Below are positions 11,100 to 21,484 of a stretch of DNA of 64,000 nucleotides, one piece after another. The position numbers were made by a program, and so were the translations under genes. Numbering within the stretch: the first letter of the stretch is position 1; every line of letters begins with the position of its first letter. The notes under the pieces are model-generated. The model did no database searches and was not told the origin of the DNA. It was given only the letters and a program-made list of their open reading frames with translations. The DNA comes from Isoetes taiwanensis (taxonomy: Eukaryota; Streptophyta; Lycopodiopsida; Isoetales; Isoetaceae), in NCBI GenBank assembly GCA_021234155.1, contig JAJEKV010000056.1, forward strand, positions 5,392,932 through 5,456,931. Direction: 5' to 3'.

Positions 11100-11813
11100 G
11101 ATGTATGTACGAGCGAGGAATGGAATCCAAGGAAGAGCATGAAAGAATTGTTACTAGAAAGTGCCGACAAGGAAAGAGAATAAATTAAATTGCACCATGA
11201 ACAAAGTGCAAAAGAGAGATTAGAGCCATTGACAAGTTTCGAGAGAAGGGAATTATGAGTGGACAAATTGATTACTTTGCTCTTCAACAAAGAGGCTTGA
11301 TTGTGGATCAAGTCCATCTTCATCAAGTCGCAACAACAGTAGCAACCCATGGAACTACAGCATTAGTGCATTGTCCCGAGAGATCTACAATATCCATGGA
11401 AGTCAGTGGTCATAGAAAAGTTCAAAGAGGACATACTTAGAGAGTTGGCTGGGAAAATTCTCGAGATGCAACAGACGATGACCATCATGCAGCAAAGAAA
11501 ATTCGTACAATGTTGGAGATGTTACCAGTATGGCGATATTGCAAAATACTGCCCGGTAGAGTCTGTGCACCAATCACGTTGTGGGACCTGCAATACCCAA
11601 GAAGACGAGATGATTCAAAAGGAGATATTCATGAATTTGGACAATGAGGGGGTTACGCGAATTTGTGTGGAGTGCCAACAACTTATCTTTCTAACAAGAC
11701 AAGAAGCAGAAGAATTGAATGAAGTTGATGATTTATTAATGTGCCATCACCATAAAGCTATGCATGCGTCCTCAGAATTACTTGAAGAAAGTTCCATTCG
11801 TAGTCCGGGCTGA
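11100..11813 (+). pseudogene. Gag-like ORF with zinc knuckle, broken
   Basis: The part from 11,406 to 11,813 (135 codons) is open. In-frame extension upstream to about 11,100 is coding-like but has several stops. After a helical stretch (KFKEDILRELAGKILEMQQT) comes CWRCYQYGDIAKYC, which has the spacing of a retroviral-type zinc knuckle (C-x2-C-x4-H-x4-C) but with Asp where His is expected. Further pairs follow: CGTC, CVEC and a CHHH cluster. Gag proteins bind element RNA in the virus-like particle, and this is the likely origin. The extra Cys pairs are unusual for plain gag. Confidence 0.6.
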
Positions 11814-11869
11814 ATTGATGGAAGAAAAGACAACACATTTACAATATTTGGAGCCCATTGAATATGTGA

Positions 11870-12484
11870 TTGAGCCAAAGATTAATGAGCAACACGCAAT
11901 TGACGAAGCTGGTCGAGAAGCCATATCACGTTGATGCAAGCAATAAATTTGAAATAAACCTGGGAGATTACCAAGAAGATGAGGACATCTGCCAACTGCA
12001 TGGTGCACAGAGTAGAGCAATACACAAGCAGAAACAATTTGAGAAGGAAAAAGACGATGAAGACTACTATACGAAAATGATGCACAGAAATTTGGAAAAC
12101 CAAGAGAAAGAATGGTTAGGCATGCAAAGGGAGCAAGTGAAAGAAGAACTAGCACTTTATAAGATGAAAAAAGCTGCCAGTATTGCGTGCAACAAATTAA
12201 AAGGGACGGAAGGTCAAGATGGGAACACCAGTCAAATAGAAGATGGAAAGCAAAGCAAGAAGGAAGTTTTGCAGAGAAGGATTATGGAAGTACTGGAGAA
12301 TATCAAGGAGCGAGAAGGCGCCATTAGAGCCAACATCGATCTATCCATGGAAGGCAAGTTAGAAAACATATTGAATGCGATAAAAGATGACTCAGATGCT
12401 CAAGGGGATGCATGCCCAAAAGTGAAAATGAGGAATTTGGAAACAAGGCCATCATTATGCTCGAAGATATGGGATCCAGGGTAA
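11870..12484 (+). CDS. Coiled-coil ORF in LTR element interior
   Basis: A 204-codon open frame, one of the longest in the window. The product is very rich in Glu, Lys and Gln, with long predicted helices (FEKEKDDEDYYTKMMHRNLE, EWLGMQREQVKEELALYKMK) and a final part around KEVLQRRIMEVLENIKEREG. It shows no enzyme motif. It follows the zinc-knuckle ORF and ends about 50 bp before the 3' LTR, where pol would lie in an autonomous element. It may be an extra structural protein or a captured host fragment. I do not recognise the family, and expression is unknown. Confidence 0.5.
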   Translation: MSQRLMSNTQLTKLVEKPYHVDASNKFEINLGDYQEDEDICQLHGAQSRAIHKQKQFEKEKDDEDYYTKMMHRNLENQEKEWLGMQREQVKEELALYKMKKAASIACNKLKGTEGQDGNTSQIEDGKQSKKEVLQRRIMEVLENIKEREGAIRANIDLSMEGKLENILNAIKDDSDAQGDACPKVKMRNLETRPSLCSKIWDPG

Positions 12485-12536
12485 GTTTCAAGATCCTTGA
12501 GTTCCTCGGGACGAGGAACATTTTCCTCCCCAATAA

Positions 12537-14251
12537 TGTCGTCTGCCAAATCGAGGCGAAAATCTGCAAAAAGCATATTAATAAGAATATAGCTCGGGGA
12601 ATCATGCTAGCTTAGCAAAGAAAGCTAAGCAAATATGGAAAGGGGAAGCAAGTAGCCGAGAGATGTGCTACGAGAAGAATTACCCATGAGAAAGATATGG
12701 GAAGGAATGATATGGCAACAAGGTTGTCGGGAGAAGAGCCCCATAGAAGAAAAAATACCTATGGTAGTAAATGAAGATAACGTGGTAGAATAAAGGCCTC
12801 AAAGAGAAGGGGTCAGGTCACGAGAATTAAAGGGAAAAACCTTTGGAAGAACCATGGAAGTAGAGATAACCATGGAAGAAGGGGAGAGGATTGTTGTAGC
12901 CGTATGGGCAAGGTCAGAAGAAAATTAAAACCGAAAAGGAGAAAGAAAGGGAGCACTGATAAAGGGAATGATGGTTCAAAGGGAATTTAGTGCTTGAAGA
13001 AAGCCCAGGAATTGAAGTTATGGCCGGTGACAACAACGGTCTATAGGTAAAGAACATTGAACGAAGAAACTCTGGGGAGCATATTCATAATGAGGCAAGT
13101 TGAAGTTGAAGGAAAACCATTGGAAAATTAAAAAAGAAAACCAAAGAACAAGATTTGTTAACAAATGTTAACAAAAGGGCAACAAATGTGGACAAACTCG
13201 AAGGGCGCGACACGAGGGCGGACCGATTTGGCCGAGTCAATTAAGGAAGAGAGGGAGGATTGTTCGGAATAGCTTGCGAGAAAAGGGAAGCTGGATCAAA
13301 TCGGGTTCAAGAGATCCCGACATCGAGAGAAAACTCAGAAGAAGTAGCGGATCCATCTTGAATCGAATCGGCCGAGGCGGACTTTAACAGAGAAGTGAGA
13401 GATCGAATTGGAGAAATAATGCGTAAAGGAACTTGGGCATCAACGGAATCACGAATGAGCGGTTGAGTTGTTGCCGAAAGCGGCGGATTTGACCAAATCG
13501 ATGAAGCATAGGAAACCCAATTGTGATTAAGGTCCCGCCAAGCATGCATGTAACATGTGCCGGTTAAGGGATCAAGATCGCCAGAATTTCAATACCAGAT
13601 TGGCGAATAGGTAAATCAAAGGCGATTGAGGATCAAAGAGTCAGCTAGGAACCAAGGTGTAAACCAAGTAAAAGAGGAATTTGGAGCAGGCGGAAGAGGA
13701 AAATCGAAGCCATCGTGCAAGATTTGATTCCAAAGACAAAAATTGATCTTTGTTATAAACGTAAAACCGGAGGAGAAGAAAATACGAAGAAAGGGATAAC
13801 GGGGAATTGAGAAGGAAACAGAGCTTCCAAAATTGAATTGTTAGACCTTGCAACCATGGGAAAGTTGCAAAATCCGCCTATGGGGAGGGTACCTCGACCC
13901 ATGCCTCTCTAGAAGAATGAGGCGTATGAGAAATGATGATGTGGCATGTCCGGTTGGCATATTTGATGACATGGCGATCCAATGATGCAAATAATGATGC
14001 AAAGAGGGTGCCACGAGGGTGATCCGCCTAGGTGGCAAATATGAAATTCAAAAGGGTATACACCATTAAAGGGGTGTGATGATGTGGCGATGATGTGGCA
14101 ATGACGTGGCAAGGGGGACTACAAATATGTAACCTACGGTTGGGGTTTTCCAACCATAACGATATGCAATAAAGTTGGATTCTTCGTTCGATTTCCTTAG
14201 GTGTTCTCTTTCCACAGCTACACTTTTCTCGGTCGTGAGCTAGGGCTCGCA
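12537..14251 (+). repeat. 3' LTR
   Basis: Begins TGTCGTCTGCC and ends GGGCTCGCA. It is 53 bp shorter than the 5' LTR because of many 1-3 base losses plus a few larger gaps around 12,900-12,960. Its TATA box is changed to TACAAAT (near 14,130), while AATAAA is kept at 14,168-14,173. Several differences from the 5' LTR are G-to-A or C-to-T, the pattern expected from loss of methylated cytosine. Confidence 0.9.
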
Positions 14252-14256
14252 ACCTT
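14252..14256 (+). repeat. Target site duplication, right (ACCTT)
   Basis: A perfect copy of the five bases before the 5' LTR. The interrupted ~1.1 kb unit continues directly after it with GCGCCGCGTGCCTTGATGGG. Confidence 0.9.
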
Positions 14257-14690
14257 GCGCCGCGTGCCTTGATGGGGGAGGGGGGGGCGTTGACGCCAGA
14301 GCACGAACCCTTAAATCCCCCGGAAGTAGCTTGCCCAAAACGTCCCCTCCAGAAGGCCCTGGCGACGGATGAGCAACTTTCCCTCTTCGAAACCGTGATT
14401 TGGCTTTGCCAATGGACTCAGAACAACGACATTGCATTGGAGACCAAGTTTGGTGGCCAGAAGACCAGCCCTTCTCCAAGAGGCGCCAAAGTAGCTCATG
14501 TCTAGCAGACTCATAGTGAATTGGCCTAAGAGGTGGATGCTGGATACTGTCGTATAGGATGCAAGTATTCTTTTTTTTTGCAAAACAGACCATGTTAATT
14601 GCTCTGTAGGATAGTTCCGCCATTTTGGACGATATGGCAAAGTCGAATCATGCCAACTGAGTGTCCCATGATGCTCCAACGTAAACACTG
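14257..14690 (+). repeat. ~1.1 kb tandem repeat, unit A, right part
   Basis: Continuation of unit A after the LTR element. It carries GTTGACGCCAGAGCACGAACC, then ACCAAGTTTGGTGGCCAGAA, GTGAATTGGCCTAAGAGGTG and GTCCGCCATTTTGGACGATA-like sequence. The last module (about 14,590-14,680) is shared with the inverted unit at 22,740-22,800 but is missing from unit B. Confidence 0.8.
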
Positions 14691-15359
14691 CCGGTTTTAC
14701 GCATGGTAGGATGCTTCACAGTTTGATAAGTTCTCCCAGAGCGATCTTGGATTTTGTTTTTACCTGCTTAAAGCAGGGCCCTTGAGCGGTGGATTCAATG
14801 GTCGGATAGTGGAACCGAGCTCCAGAAGGGTGGTCATTAGTATACGACCACGTCTCAAGTGCAAAAGACCAAAACTCGGCCCCCAAAATGCAAACCCTTC
14901 AAGAACCTAGCAACTCACATGGTTTACATTTCGTAGGCCCTATCCTTGTCAGATTCGACTGGGACTTTGCGCCATATCTTGACGTAGAGAGGAGGGGGGG
15001 GGTGTTGCAGCGAGCATGGACCCTTAAAACCCCCCGGAAGAAGCTTGACCCAAAAGTCCTCTCCCAAAGGCTCTGGCGACAGAAGACCAACTTTCCCTCT
15101 CCGGAACCATTATTTGGCTCTACTAATGAACTCAAAATGTCGACATTGCCCTGAAAACCAAGTTTGTGGCCAGAAGACCAACCCTTCTCGAAGAAGCATC
15201 AAAGTAGCTCATGTCCACCACATTCGTAGTGAATTGGCCTAGGAGGTGGATGCTGGATACTGCTGTATAAGGCACAAGTGTTTCTTTCTTTTGCAAAACT
15301 GACCCTAGGTTTCGTTTTCTACACGGTCGCGTGCAAGACGCTTCGTAGTTTGATAAGTT
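14691..15359 (+). repeat. ~1.1 kb tandem repeat, unit B (internally deleted)
   Basis: It starts around GTTTGATAAGTTCTCCCAGA and CTTAAAGCAGGGCCCTTGAG. It jumps at about 14,848, from GTATACGACCAC to GTCTCAAGTGCAAAAGACC, so ~500 bp of the standard unit are missing. The rest matches units A and C up to GTAGTTTGATAAGTT, where the retroposon is inserted. Confidence 0.8.
15347..15359 (+). repeat. 13-bp target site duplication of retroposon, left
   Basis: AGTTTGATAAGTT occurs here and again at 16,455-16,467, exactly bordering the inserted block. Unit A has the same words uninterrupted near 14,729. Confidence 0.85.
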
Positions 15360-16454
15360 GTTTTTTTTTTGAAGGTAAGAAGTTATTGTATTAATCAGAT
15401 AGGAAAAATTACAATACAATACAAAGATCCCTCATGGATCAGATATAGTTTATGTACAAAGGATTCCATCTGGATCAGGATATGTCTGTAACTAAAGTAC
15501 ACATGGGCCTCTTTCAACGTCTTCTTCTGTCTAACCAATACTACAGTATTAACATCTTCCCAATTAAACAGAATACTATAGGAGCCCATTTTCCACAAGC
15601 TACAAACAAATCTTGAATGCTCCAAGAAAACCTCTTGCAGAAATAGAAATGAAGAGAAAAGAGATGTGGAGTAACCTGAACAATCTCCCACACTGCTCAG
15701 AGAAGTGAATATGCTTCAAACTATGATCAAATTCAACAATATTACAACCAAATGTGAGATTAAAATAAGATGCTGCATTGTCGGGATGTGCCAGTCAGCC
15801 AACCTGTATAGGCTAGACATAGCCTAGCCACCAAAACTCTCCCTAAATTCTGACTCATGATATTTGGTCTTGATATGGAAGCGTCTTCCTGGACACAATC
15901 AAATCCCTAGCTCCGCGATCTCAAATAATCTAACATCTTGTTTTAAAACTGTAAATTTAAGGTCAATAATTTACTCTACTCCTTTCAAGAAAACATCCCT
16001 AGATCTTTCTGCTAGCAAGACAGAGCAAGAGGAGGGGAAAAAACTAAATGGATAGAAGATCCAACTAAAGAGACCCGCCAAATGGACCCAAAACGCTCTC
16101 TTTATGAATTACGCTCCACCTTATAGACTTTGCGCCCTTTCGGTGTGATTTGCATAACAAATCATCATTCTTAAAAAGATTGAGAGTAAAATGCCACTTT
16201 AGTGGCTCACCAGGCCGAATCCACAAGACCGCCTTGAAGCTGCTTCATAATCAGATCTGCAATTTCTTTGAAGAAGAAAATTTTTCGGGGCGTCGACAAG
16301 AAATCCCACTAGCACTGGGATCATAGTCTCCTCGGTCCGCAAGAAGATCTATAGCAATTTCGAAAAAAAGAGGAAAGGAGGGCTGCCCCCTCCTTCCTCT
16401 GTTGCCGCCCTAGCCGCAGGCCGAGCATGAGCACCAAGAAGTCATCCCCCCTTC
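15360..16454 (-). mobile_element. Retroposed element with poly-A tail (LINE-like, 5'-truncated)
   Basis: A ~1.1 kb block inserted in the repeat array, bordered by a perfect 13-bp duplication. On the - strand it ends in a run of ten A (T at 15,361-15,370), preceded by TAACTTCTTACCTTC and an AT-rich tail. Target duplications of this length plus a 3' poly-A mark target-primed reverse transcription. I find no reverse transcriptase or endonuclease motif, so it is a truncated LINE, a LINE-mobilised transcript or a long SINE-like element. A 98-codon - frame at 15,395-15,691 is unrecognised. The 5' end near 16,400 is GC-rich. Confidence 0.75.
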
Positions 16455-17335
16455 AGTTTGATAAGTTCATCTAAACCGATCTTGGATTTGTTTTTACCTG
16501 CTCGAAGCAGGGCCCTTGAACGAAGGATTCAACGTTCGGATAGGGGAACCGAGCTCCGGGAGGGTGGTCATTAGCGTATGGCCCTTTGGGGGAGCGCTGC
16601 CGGGAAAGGCTGCCTCGGCAACTTTTATGGGGCCAAGATCCTAAGGTCTCGACTCTCCTCTCTAGTAAGGCAGTCGTGCAAAGTCCTGACGTTGTTTGAC
16701 TTGGGAAACGGTGTCATTTCGGCCTTAACAACAAATACTGGACCTTTCTAATGCTAACTCTTTGATCTAAACCTTGTCCAGAAATTTGAAAAATTGGTCT
16801 ATATGCTAGTGATGACTTAGGAAGCCAGCTGAGAAAAACCCAGAATTGAATTTCGTAGTATGCATCAATTACGAATTTATGAATGTCTTGCTACTGCAAA
16901 AGCGGCCCTGACTTCAAATTGCCACATCGGGAGGAGGACAAATTCAAACTCCATTTTGACAGTTTCCCTTGCCGGATTGTCAATCGTAACTTCCATTGGC
17001 GTCCCAAGTGCAAAAGATCAAAACTTAGCCCCAAAAACGCAAACACTTCAAAAACCTGACAACTCACAGAGTTCATGTTTCAGAGGCTCTATCCTTGTCA
17101 GATTCGACTAGGACCTTGCTTCGTGTCTTAACGTAGAGGGAAGGTGTTGACGCTAGAGCATGGACCCTTAAAACCCCCCGGAAGCAGCTTGCCCCAAAAG
17201 TCCTCTCCCGAAGGCCCTGGTGACGGACGAGCAACTTCCCTTCTGGAACTATTATTTGGCTCTGCCAATGAACTCATAACATCAACATTGCCCTAGGGAC
17301 CAAGTTTTGTGGTCAGAATACCAGCCATATATGCT
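16455..17335 (+). repeat. ~1.1 kb tandem repeat, unit C
   Basis: The most regular + copy. It runs from AGTTTGATAAGTT and GAAGCAGGGCCCTTGAACGA, through GGTGGTCATTAGCGTATGGC, CTTTGATCTAAACCTTGTCC and CCTTGTCAGATTCGACTAGG, to ACCAAGTTTTGTGGTCAGAA. It carries the uninterrupted form of the site used by the LTR element in unit A. Confidence 0.85.
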
Positions 17336-17339
17336 GATG

Positions 17340-17678
17340 TTACAGCCTCATCCAATGCGACAGAACAAGTGAAGAGCAAGTAGGAGATGCTATGGCTGGG
17401 CCTTTTTCCTCAGTCCAAGATAATCCAACATTAGTATGCCATTCATTTACACTATAAGCGATTAAATACAAACAAAGAGAAGCGATCGCAGTAGTACTAG
17501 ATTTAGCCGCACTAGTTATTTGTGTGCCAAGCAACAGAGGCACTTGATTCAGCCCCAACAAGTAAAAATCACCATCAAAGGTCTCTTTATAACTCAAGTT
17601 AAAAGGCCTCTTACTATTATAAACCCTTATTGGTGTGCATGCAGCAAAATGAAAAAATGCCATGCACATTGAGTACAA
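17340..17678 (-). CDS. Unrecognised 112-codon ORF
   Basis: An open frame with a plausible mixed composition (MYSMCMAFFHFAACTPIRVY, then LGLNQVPLLLGTQITSAAKS). It lies just beyond the end of the repeat array. I recognise no domain. It has no neighbouring exon that I can join to it, and chance is a real alternative. Confidence 0.2.
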   Translation of the reverse strand: MYSMCMAFFHFAACTPIRVYNSKRPFNLSYKETFDGDFYLLGLNQVPLLLGTQITSAAKSSTTAIASLCLYLIAYSVNEWHTNVGLSWTEEKGPAIASPTCSSLVLSHWMRL

Positions 17679-18023
17679 GTCTTCCAGACTAGGGAATTAA
17701 TAGCACTTCCATCGGACAAAAGTATTGTGAGTGCAAAGTGGTCGTTTAAACTGAAAAAGAATGCAGATGGTGGGATTGAAAGCTTCAAAGCAAGACTATT
17801 TATGAACCTCTATGATCTCTACTTGTTAATTCTCTCTAATCTATTGTAAAGTAAAGCTGAATCTAAGATCTATGACAATGCTAACCTCTTGTTGTACCTC
17901 CCACTAGTTTTGATTGTTTTTCTTCTTTCCCTTTTTAGTTTTTTCTTCTTCCGAATTTTTGCGTACATGGAGTACTATATTTTGCATGTTCCTCCGATTG
18001 GTCTCCGTAGGCGATAAAAATCC

Positions 18024-18128
18024 ATTCTATTCTATTCTATTCTATTCTATTCTATTCTATTCTATTCTATTCTATTCTATTCTATTCTATTCTATTCTAT
18101 TCTATTCTATTCTATTCTATTCTATTCT
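18024..18128 (+). repeat. (ATTCT)21 microsatellite
   Basis: 105 bp of perfect ATTCT pentanucleotide, 21 copies, with no interruption. The + frame across it gives a meaningless FYSIL peptide repeat. Perfect purity points to recent expansion. Confidence 0.97.
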
Positions 18129-18129
18129 T

Positions 18130-19100
18130 TAGAATCTTTCTAATGGAGGAAGATGCACTGGAAAGATGATCAATCTCCAAACATCCATATGTAATACAAT
18201 AATAGGGGGTCTCAAAGGGAATGTATAAATGATTATACGAAAATATAGACCATACTCATAACACAATTGAATGTTGTTCAAGGAAGGGGAGGGCATCCAA
18301 TAGAAAGAATAATCATCTTAGTTCTTTGGTTGTATTGGCCAAAGCATTTTATTATGACATTGAATTACTTTTGGTAGAGGTTCAAGCCCCCTATTTCATA
18401 CTCCAAAACCTTAGGCAAACTGTATTTCATATTTTAAATCTTAAAAGCCCTCAATCATAAAGGACCATAATTGAAATGAGAGATGACTAGAGGCCTCAAT
18501 ATATGCTTTGGATCATAGAATCCCGGATCCAACGACCGAGATTAGGGCACACCTTTAAAATATGTAGCAACAATCCAAAGATGGTCCATCGCCAACCCAA
18601 TATCCATACATCGATATGTGTCCTCCGAAGTCACAGACACAAAACGTATTTTTTGTATACTAAAATACTAAAAGTGCATACACAAAAAGTTTAAAAAGCG
18701 AGTTTTTTTTAGAGAGTATTTTTTGAGTTTTGTACTTCAAAATAGTTAAATTATTAAGTTAAACATTATACAAGTATTGTATGTCATAAGTATTGAACCT
18801 ATTCCTGCTTTAACTAGAAGTACAGTGTATGTGGAAAACAATGTGGGAAAGGTGGAGATGATACTATGTGTAACTTTGAATGCAGCCATCTTAAGTCTAA
18901 GTGCCATACATCATTCATTTCCATCGCGAGGCTTATAGATGGGCTTTATTATAGCATTGTAACATATATTTTTAATCTAAATTCTGTATATGAAATTGTT
19001 TAGTTAATATTGACATTATTATAGCTTATGAATGCCTCAAAAAATCATTGTACTATAAAGCACCAATTCATTAATTTGAGAAAAAACGGCTAGTTTGAGA
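18130..19100. other. No recognisable gene
   Basis: AT-rich sequence with one short + frame at 18,503-18,694 that I do not recognise. I see no clear element ends. Confidence 0.4.
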
Positions 19101-19235
19101 ATTTTAAGCTAGCAAGCTTGACACATTTTGCTCATAGTAAGCTAGCATGCAAGACACCTTTTGCTCACTTTAAGCTAGCTAACAAGTCCATTTTTATAGC
19201 TAATAAGCTACCAAGCAAAGACACATTTTGCACAG
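19100..19235 (+). repeat. Short degenerate tandem repeat, about 40-50 bp unit
   Basis: TTTAAGCTAGC-like words followed by GCAAGACACATTTTGCTCA recur three to four times (near 19,105, 19,140, 19,170 and 19,205). The array lies just beyond the 3' end of the transposase-like pseudogene and may belong to its element. Confidence 0.6.
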
Positions 19236-19249
19236 GCTGAAAGACAAGT

Positions 19250-21484
19250 TTATTCTTCATCTTTATCATCATCCTTACCCTCATTAGCAACCATGTCTCT
19301 TAATTGAGAGGCCACATCGCTTGGGATCAACATGGTTGAAGACATCCCTTCTTCCCATGTATAGTCAATGGTTTTTACATGCTGGTATCGGGGCGGATCA
19401 CTGGGGTTAGGCCTCCATCTCTTCTTCCAACAATCAACATAGTTCTTGGGATAAGGTATGACCTTTCTATTCACAGGCTCCCATCAAGAGACATACACCT
19501 CTTCGTAGTGAGGCTCATTTGGGTCTTCTATAGGGTTTTCTTCTGCATAAGCTAACCATATAGGGCAACTTTCAGCTGGCCTTACAAGCAAGAAAATATC
19601 CTTCTTAATATCTTGATATAGATTGAAGATCTGAACTCAATTTTTGGGCTTCTGATTGGATGGCCCTACATATGATGGTCGAATGTTATTTTCTTGCTGG
19701 ATCACCAGTTCAGGTTCAACCAAAGCTTCCTGCCGCATGCGAGGGAAGAAATCATGCATCTCGGATGGACCGGCATCCACCTCCCCAAGCACACAAAGTA
19801 GATCCAAACAGTAGTCGATGACCTCATTCATGTACACATTGGACCACGAATGCTCCCGCCTTTTGAGATGGCTACCCAATGCATGATATATTTTGTTATG
19901 GAGCTTCTCAAATCCCCAATGTGCTTGCGAGAGAGCTAGAGGTACAATCTTGACACCCCTTGAGGAATCATGGGTGCACCATCTACATCTGCCTTCCACA
20001 TTATGATCCCCTTCTCCGGCAGCCACTCTCGGTGCCCAGGTTTCATCTTATAGAAGATTAGAGACCAACCGTCCTTGTTGCAGAACTTGAACAGAAGTGG
20101 TTCGAGATGACCGATCAGACGTTCCTTCTTATCAGGAATGTAGCCTTTCACAAACCCCTTCCAATCTGGGATCTCGTGCACTAGATAAAGCGTTGGAGCC
20201 TTCGAGTTACATTCCTGAAACAACTTCATTAACTCTGGAATGGTGAGTGCATCTGACCTCCTCAAAAGAGTAGAGTAATTGCCGAACAAAACATCTATAT
20301 CATCGTGTGTATGCCCAACTATCATGAACCCCAACTGCACCTCATCAAACACACCTTGCCATACAAGGTAAGAAAAGTATGAAAACACATATTTGTTCTT
20401 GTTCTGGCCAGAGCAATTATCAAGCTGAAAGTAAAGCCTTCTCGGTAGCTTTTTCATTCTTGAGACTTCCCTCGATTTATTGGTGACCTTGGTCTTCAAA
20501 GCCTCGGAGTGTAGAATTGAAGAAGCCCATGCACATTGGGGTCTAGTTGTATCATGCAGGTGGCCACAGTTGTCCTTGGATGAATCTTCTAGTGTCTTCA
20601 ACACATGATTGAGAGAACCAACGTGAAAGTTAGAGTCATCCTGTCAAAGCTCAACTGAGAATAGGCCTACTGCTCCTGTACCATGACCATGCATGAGAGC
20701 TCCAGTGACACTGACCTTCAAATACTCCCCTCTCCATACCGACTTGGCTAACTTTTCAAGCCTGGGCACCATAGTCTTATTCTGGTCCATCTTATCATGG
20801 ATGATTGTTAGAGCGTGGTCCGGTGCATGATGCGGCAGTGCTCGCCAAGATCAGTAGAGGCTTCTGCAAGTTAACTGCGCAAACATATGAGCTTTTCTCT
20901 CCCATGCTAACTCTCTTCTTTCCAATGAGTTCGTGTTTTAGCTAGCTCTTCTTTGATAACTACGCATGTATTGCATTTGGAGAAAGCTATGTGTTTGATT
21001 ATGGCAACTTATCCTTCCAAATATGCAAGAAAGAAGAGCACGACACATGCTTATCAGTTAGCTCTTCCACGGCAATATCAACTTTTTGATGTATATCCTT
21101 CTTGGTCAGGACGGAGGGCAGCTTCAATATATTCTTTCTTGTCCCCTGTGTGGTCTTCTTTGACCTATGTGGCATGATCTCAGCAGTCTCATTGATATAT
21201 AAGGTGAATATGCTATCTGCAGCAAGAGTGTGAGACCTCGGCTTCATTGAACCCGAGTTTCCATGCTCAGCTAACCTGTGGCCCTCCATAAAATTCTTCC
21301 TCCATCTGTAAAAACTCGACAAAGCTATGCCATAAGCGATCTGCCATGCTTGCTGGCAGACCTTCTTATTATTGAGCATCACTATGCCAACCTCACCATC
21401 AATAGCATATAGGTCGAACATATTGTACACAACACAACAAGAGAATGAGCATTTAGCAACGTGAGGTTGTGATGTCTGGGTCAC
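19250..21484 (-). pseudogene. DUF7869-like transposase-type protein, decayed copy 1
   Basis: Pieces of one protein follow in order on the - strand. The N-terminal part (21,484-20,999) has VCQQAWQIAYGIALSSFYRW and RLAEHGNSGSMKPRSHT. A Cys pair SKCNTC follows, in another frame near 20,960. Then come IIHDKMDQNKT, the core QLDNCSGQNKNKYVFSYF...GHTHDDIDVLFGNYS, HEIPDWKGFVKGY, and a C-terminal part with KNYVDCWKKRWRPNPSD. The MDQ, LDN and GHTHDDID elements match what I know of the DUF7869 family, common in repetitive copies in plants and protists; a DDE-type catalytic role is inference. Defects: frameshifts near 20,990, 20,870 and 19,950, TGA at 20,644, and a stop near 19,485. Function is lost. Confidence 0.75.

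Larger units (their letters stand above)
9198..14251 (+). mobile_element. Non-autonomous LTR retrotransposon (LARD-like)
   Basis: A complete element of about 5.05 kb with two long LTRs (1,768 and 1,715 bp), TG...CA ends, a 5-bp target duplication (ACCTT), a candidate primer-binding site and a 1.57 kb interior. The interior encodes gag-like and coiled-coil pieces, with no protease, reverse transcriptase, RNase H or integrase that I can find. Long LTRs plus a short interior without pol fit the LARD class of non-autonomous elements, which need enzymes from an intact relative. The primer site resembles those of Ty3/gypsy Tat/Athila-type elements, so Ty3/gypsy origin is an inference. It is inserted in a ~1.1 kb repeat unit. 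Confidence 0.88.

Noticed and set aside
14269-15154. Small + and - frames such as 14,888-15,154
   Set aside because: They fall in ~1.1 kb repeat units and differ between copies by frameshifts, so they are not conserved coding.
17815-17845. TCTCTACTTG as a Helitron 5' start for the end at 26,469
   Set aside because: It would span the transposase-like copy and repeat unit D, and short TCTCTAC words are common by chance. There is no supporting copy.
17914-18132. 72-codon + frame with a repeating FYSIL peptide
   Set aside because: It is the translation of the perfect ATTCT microsatellite and has no other support.
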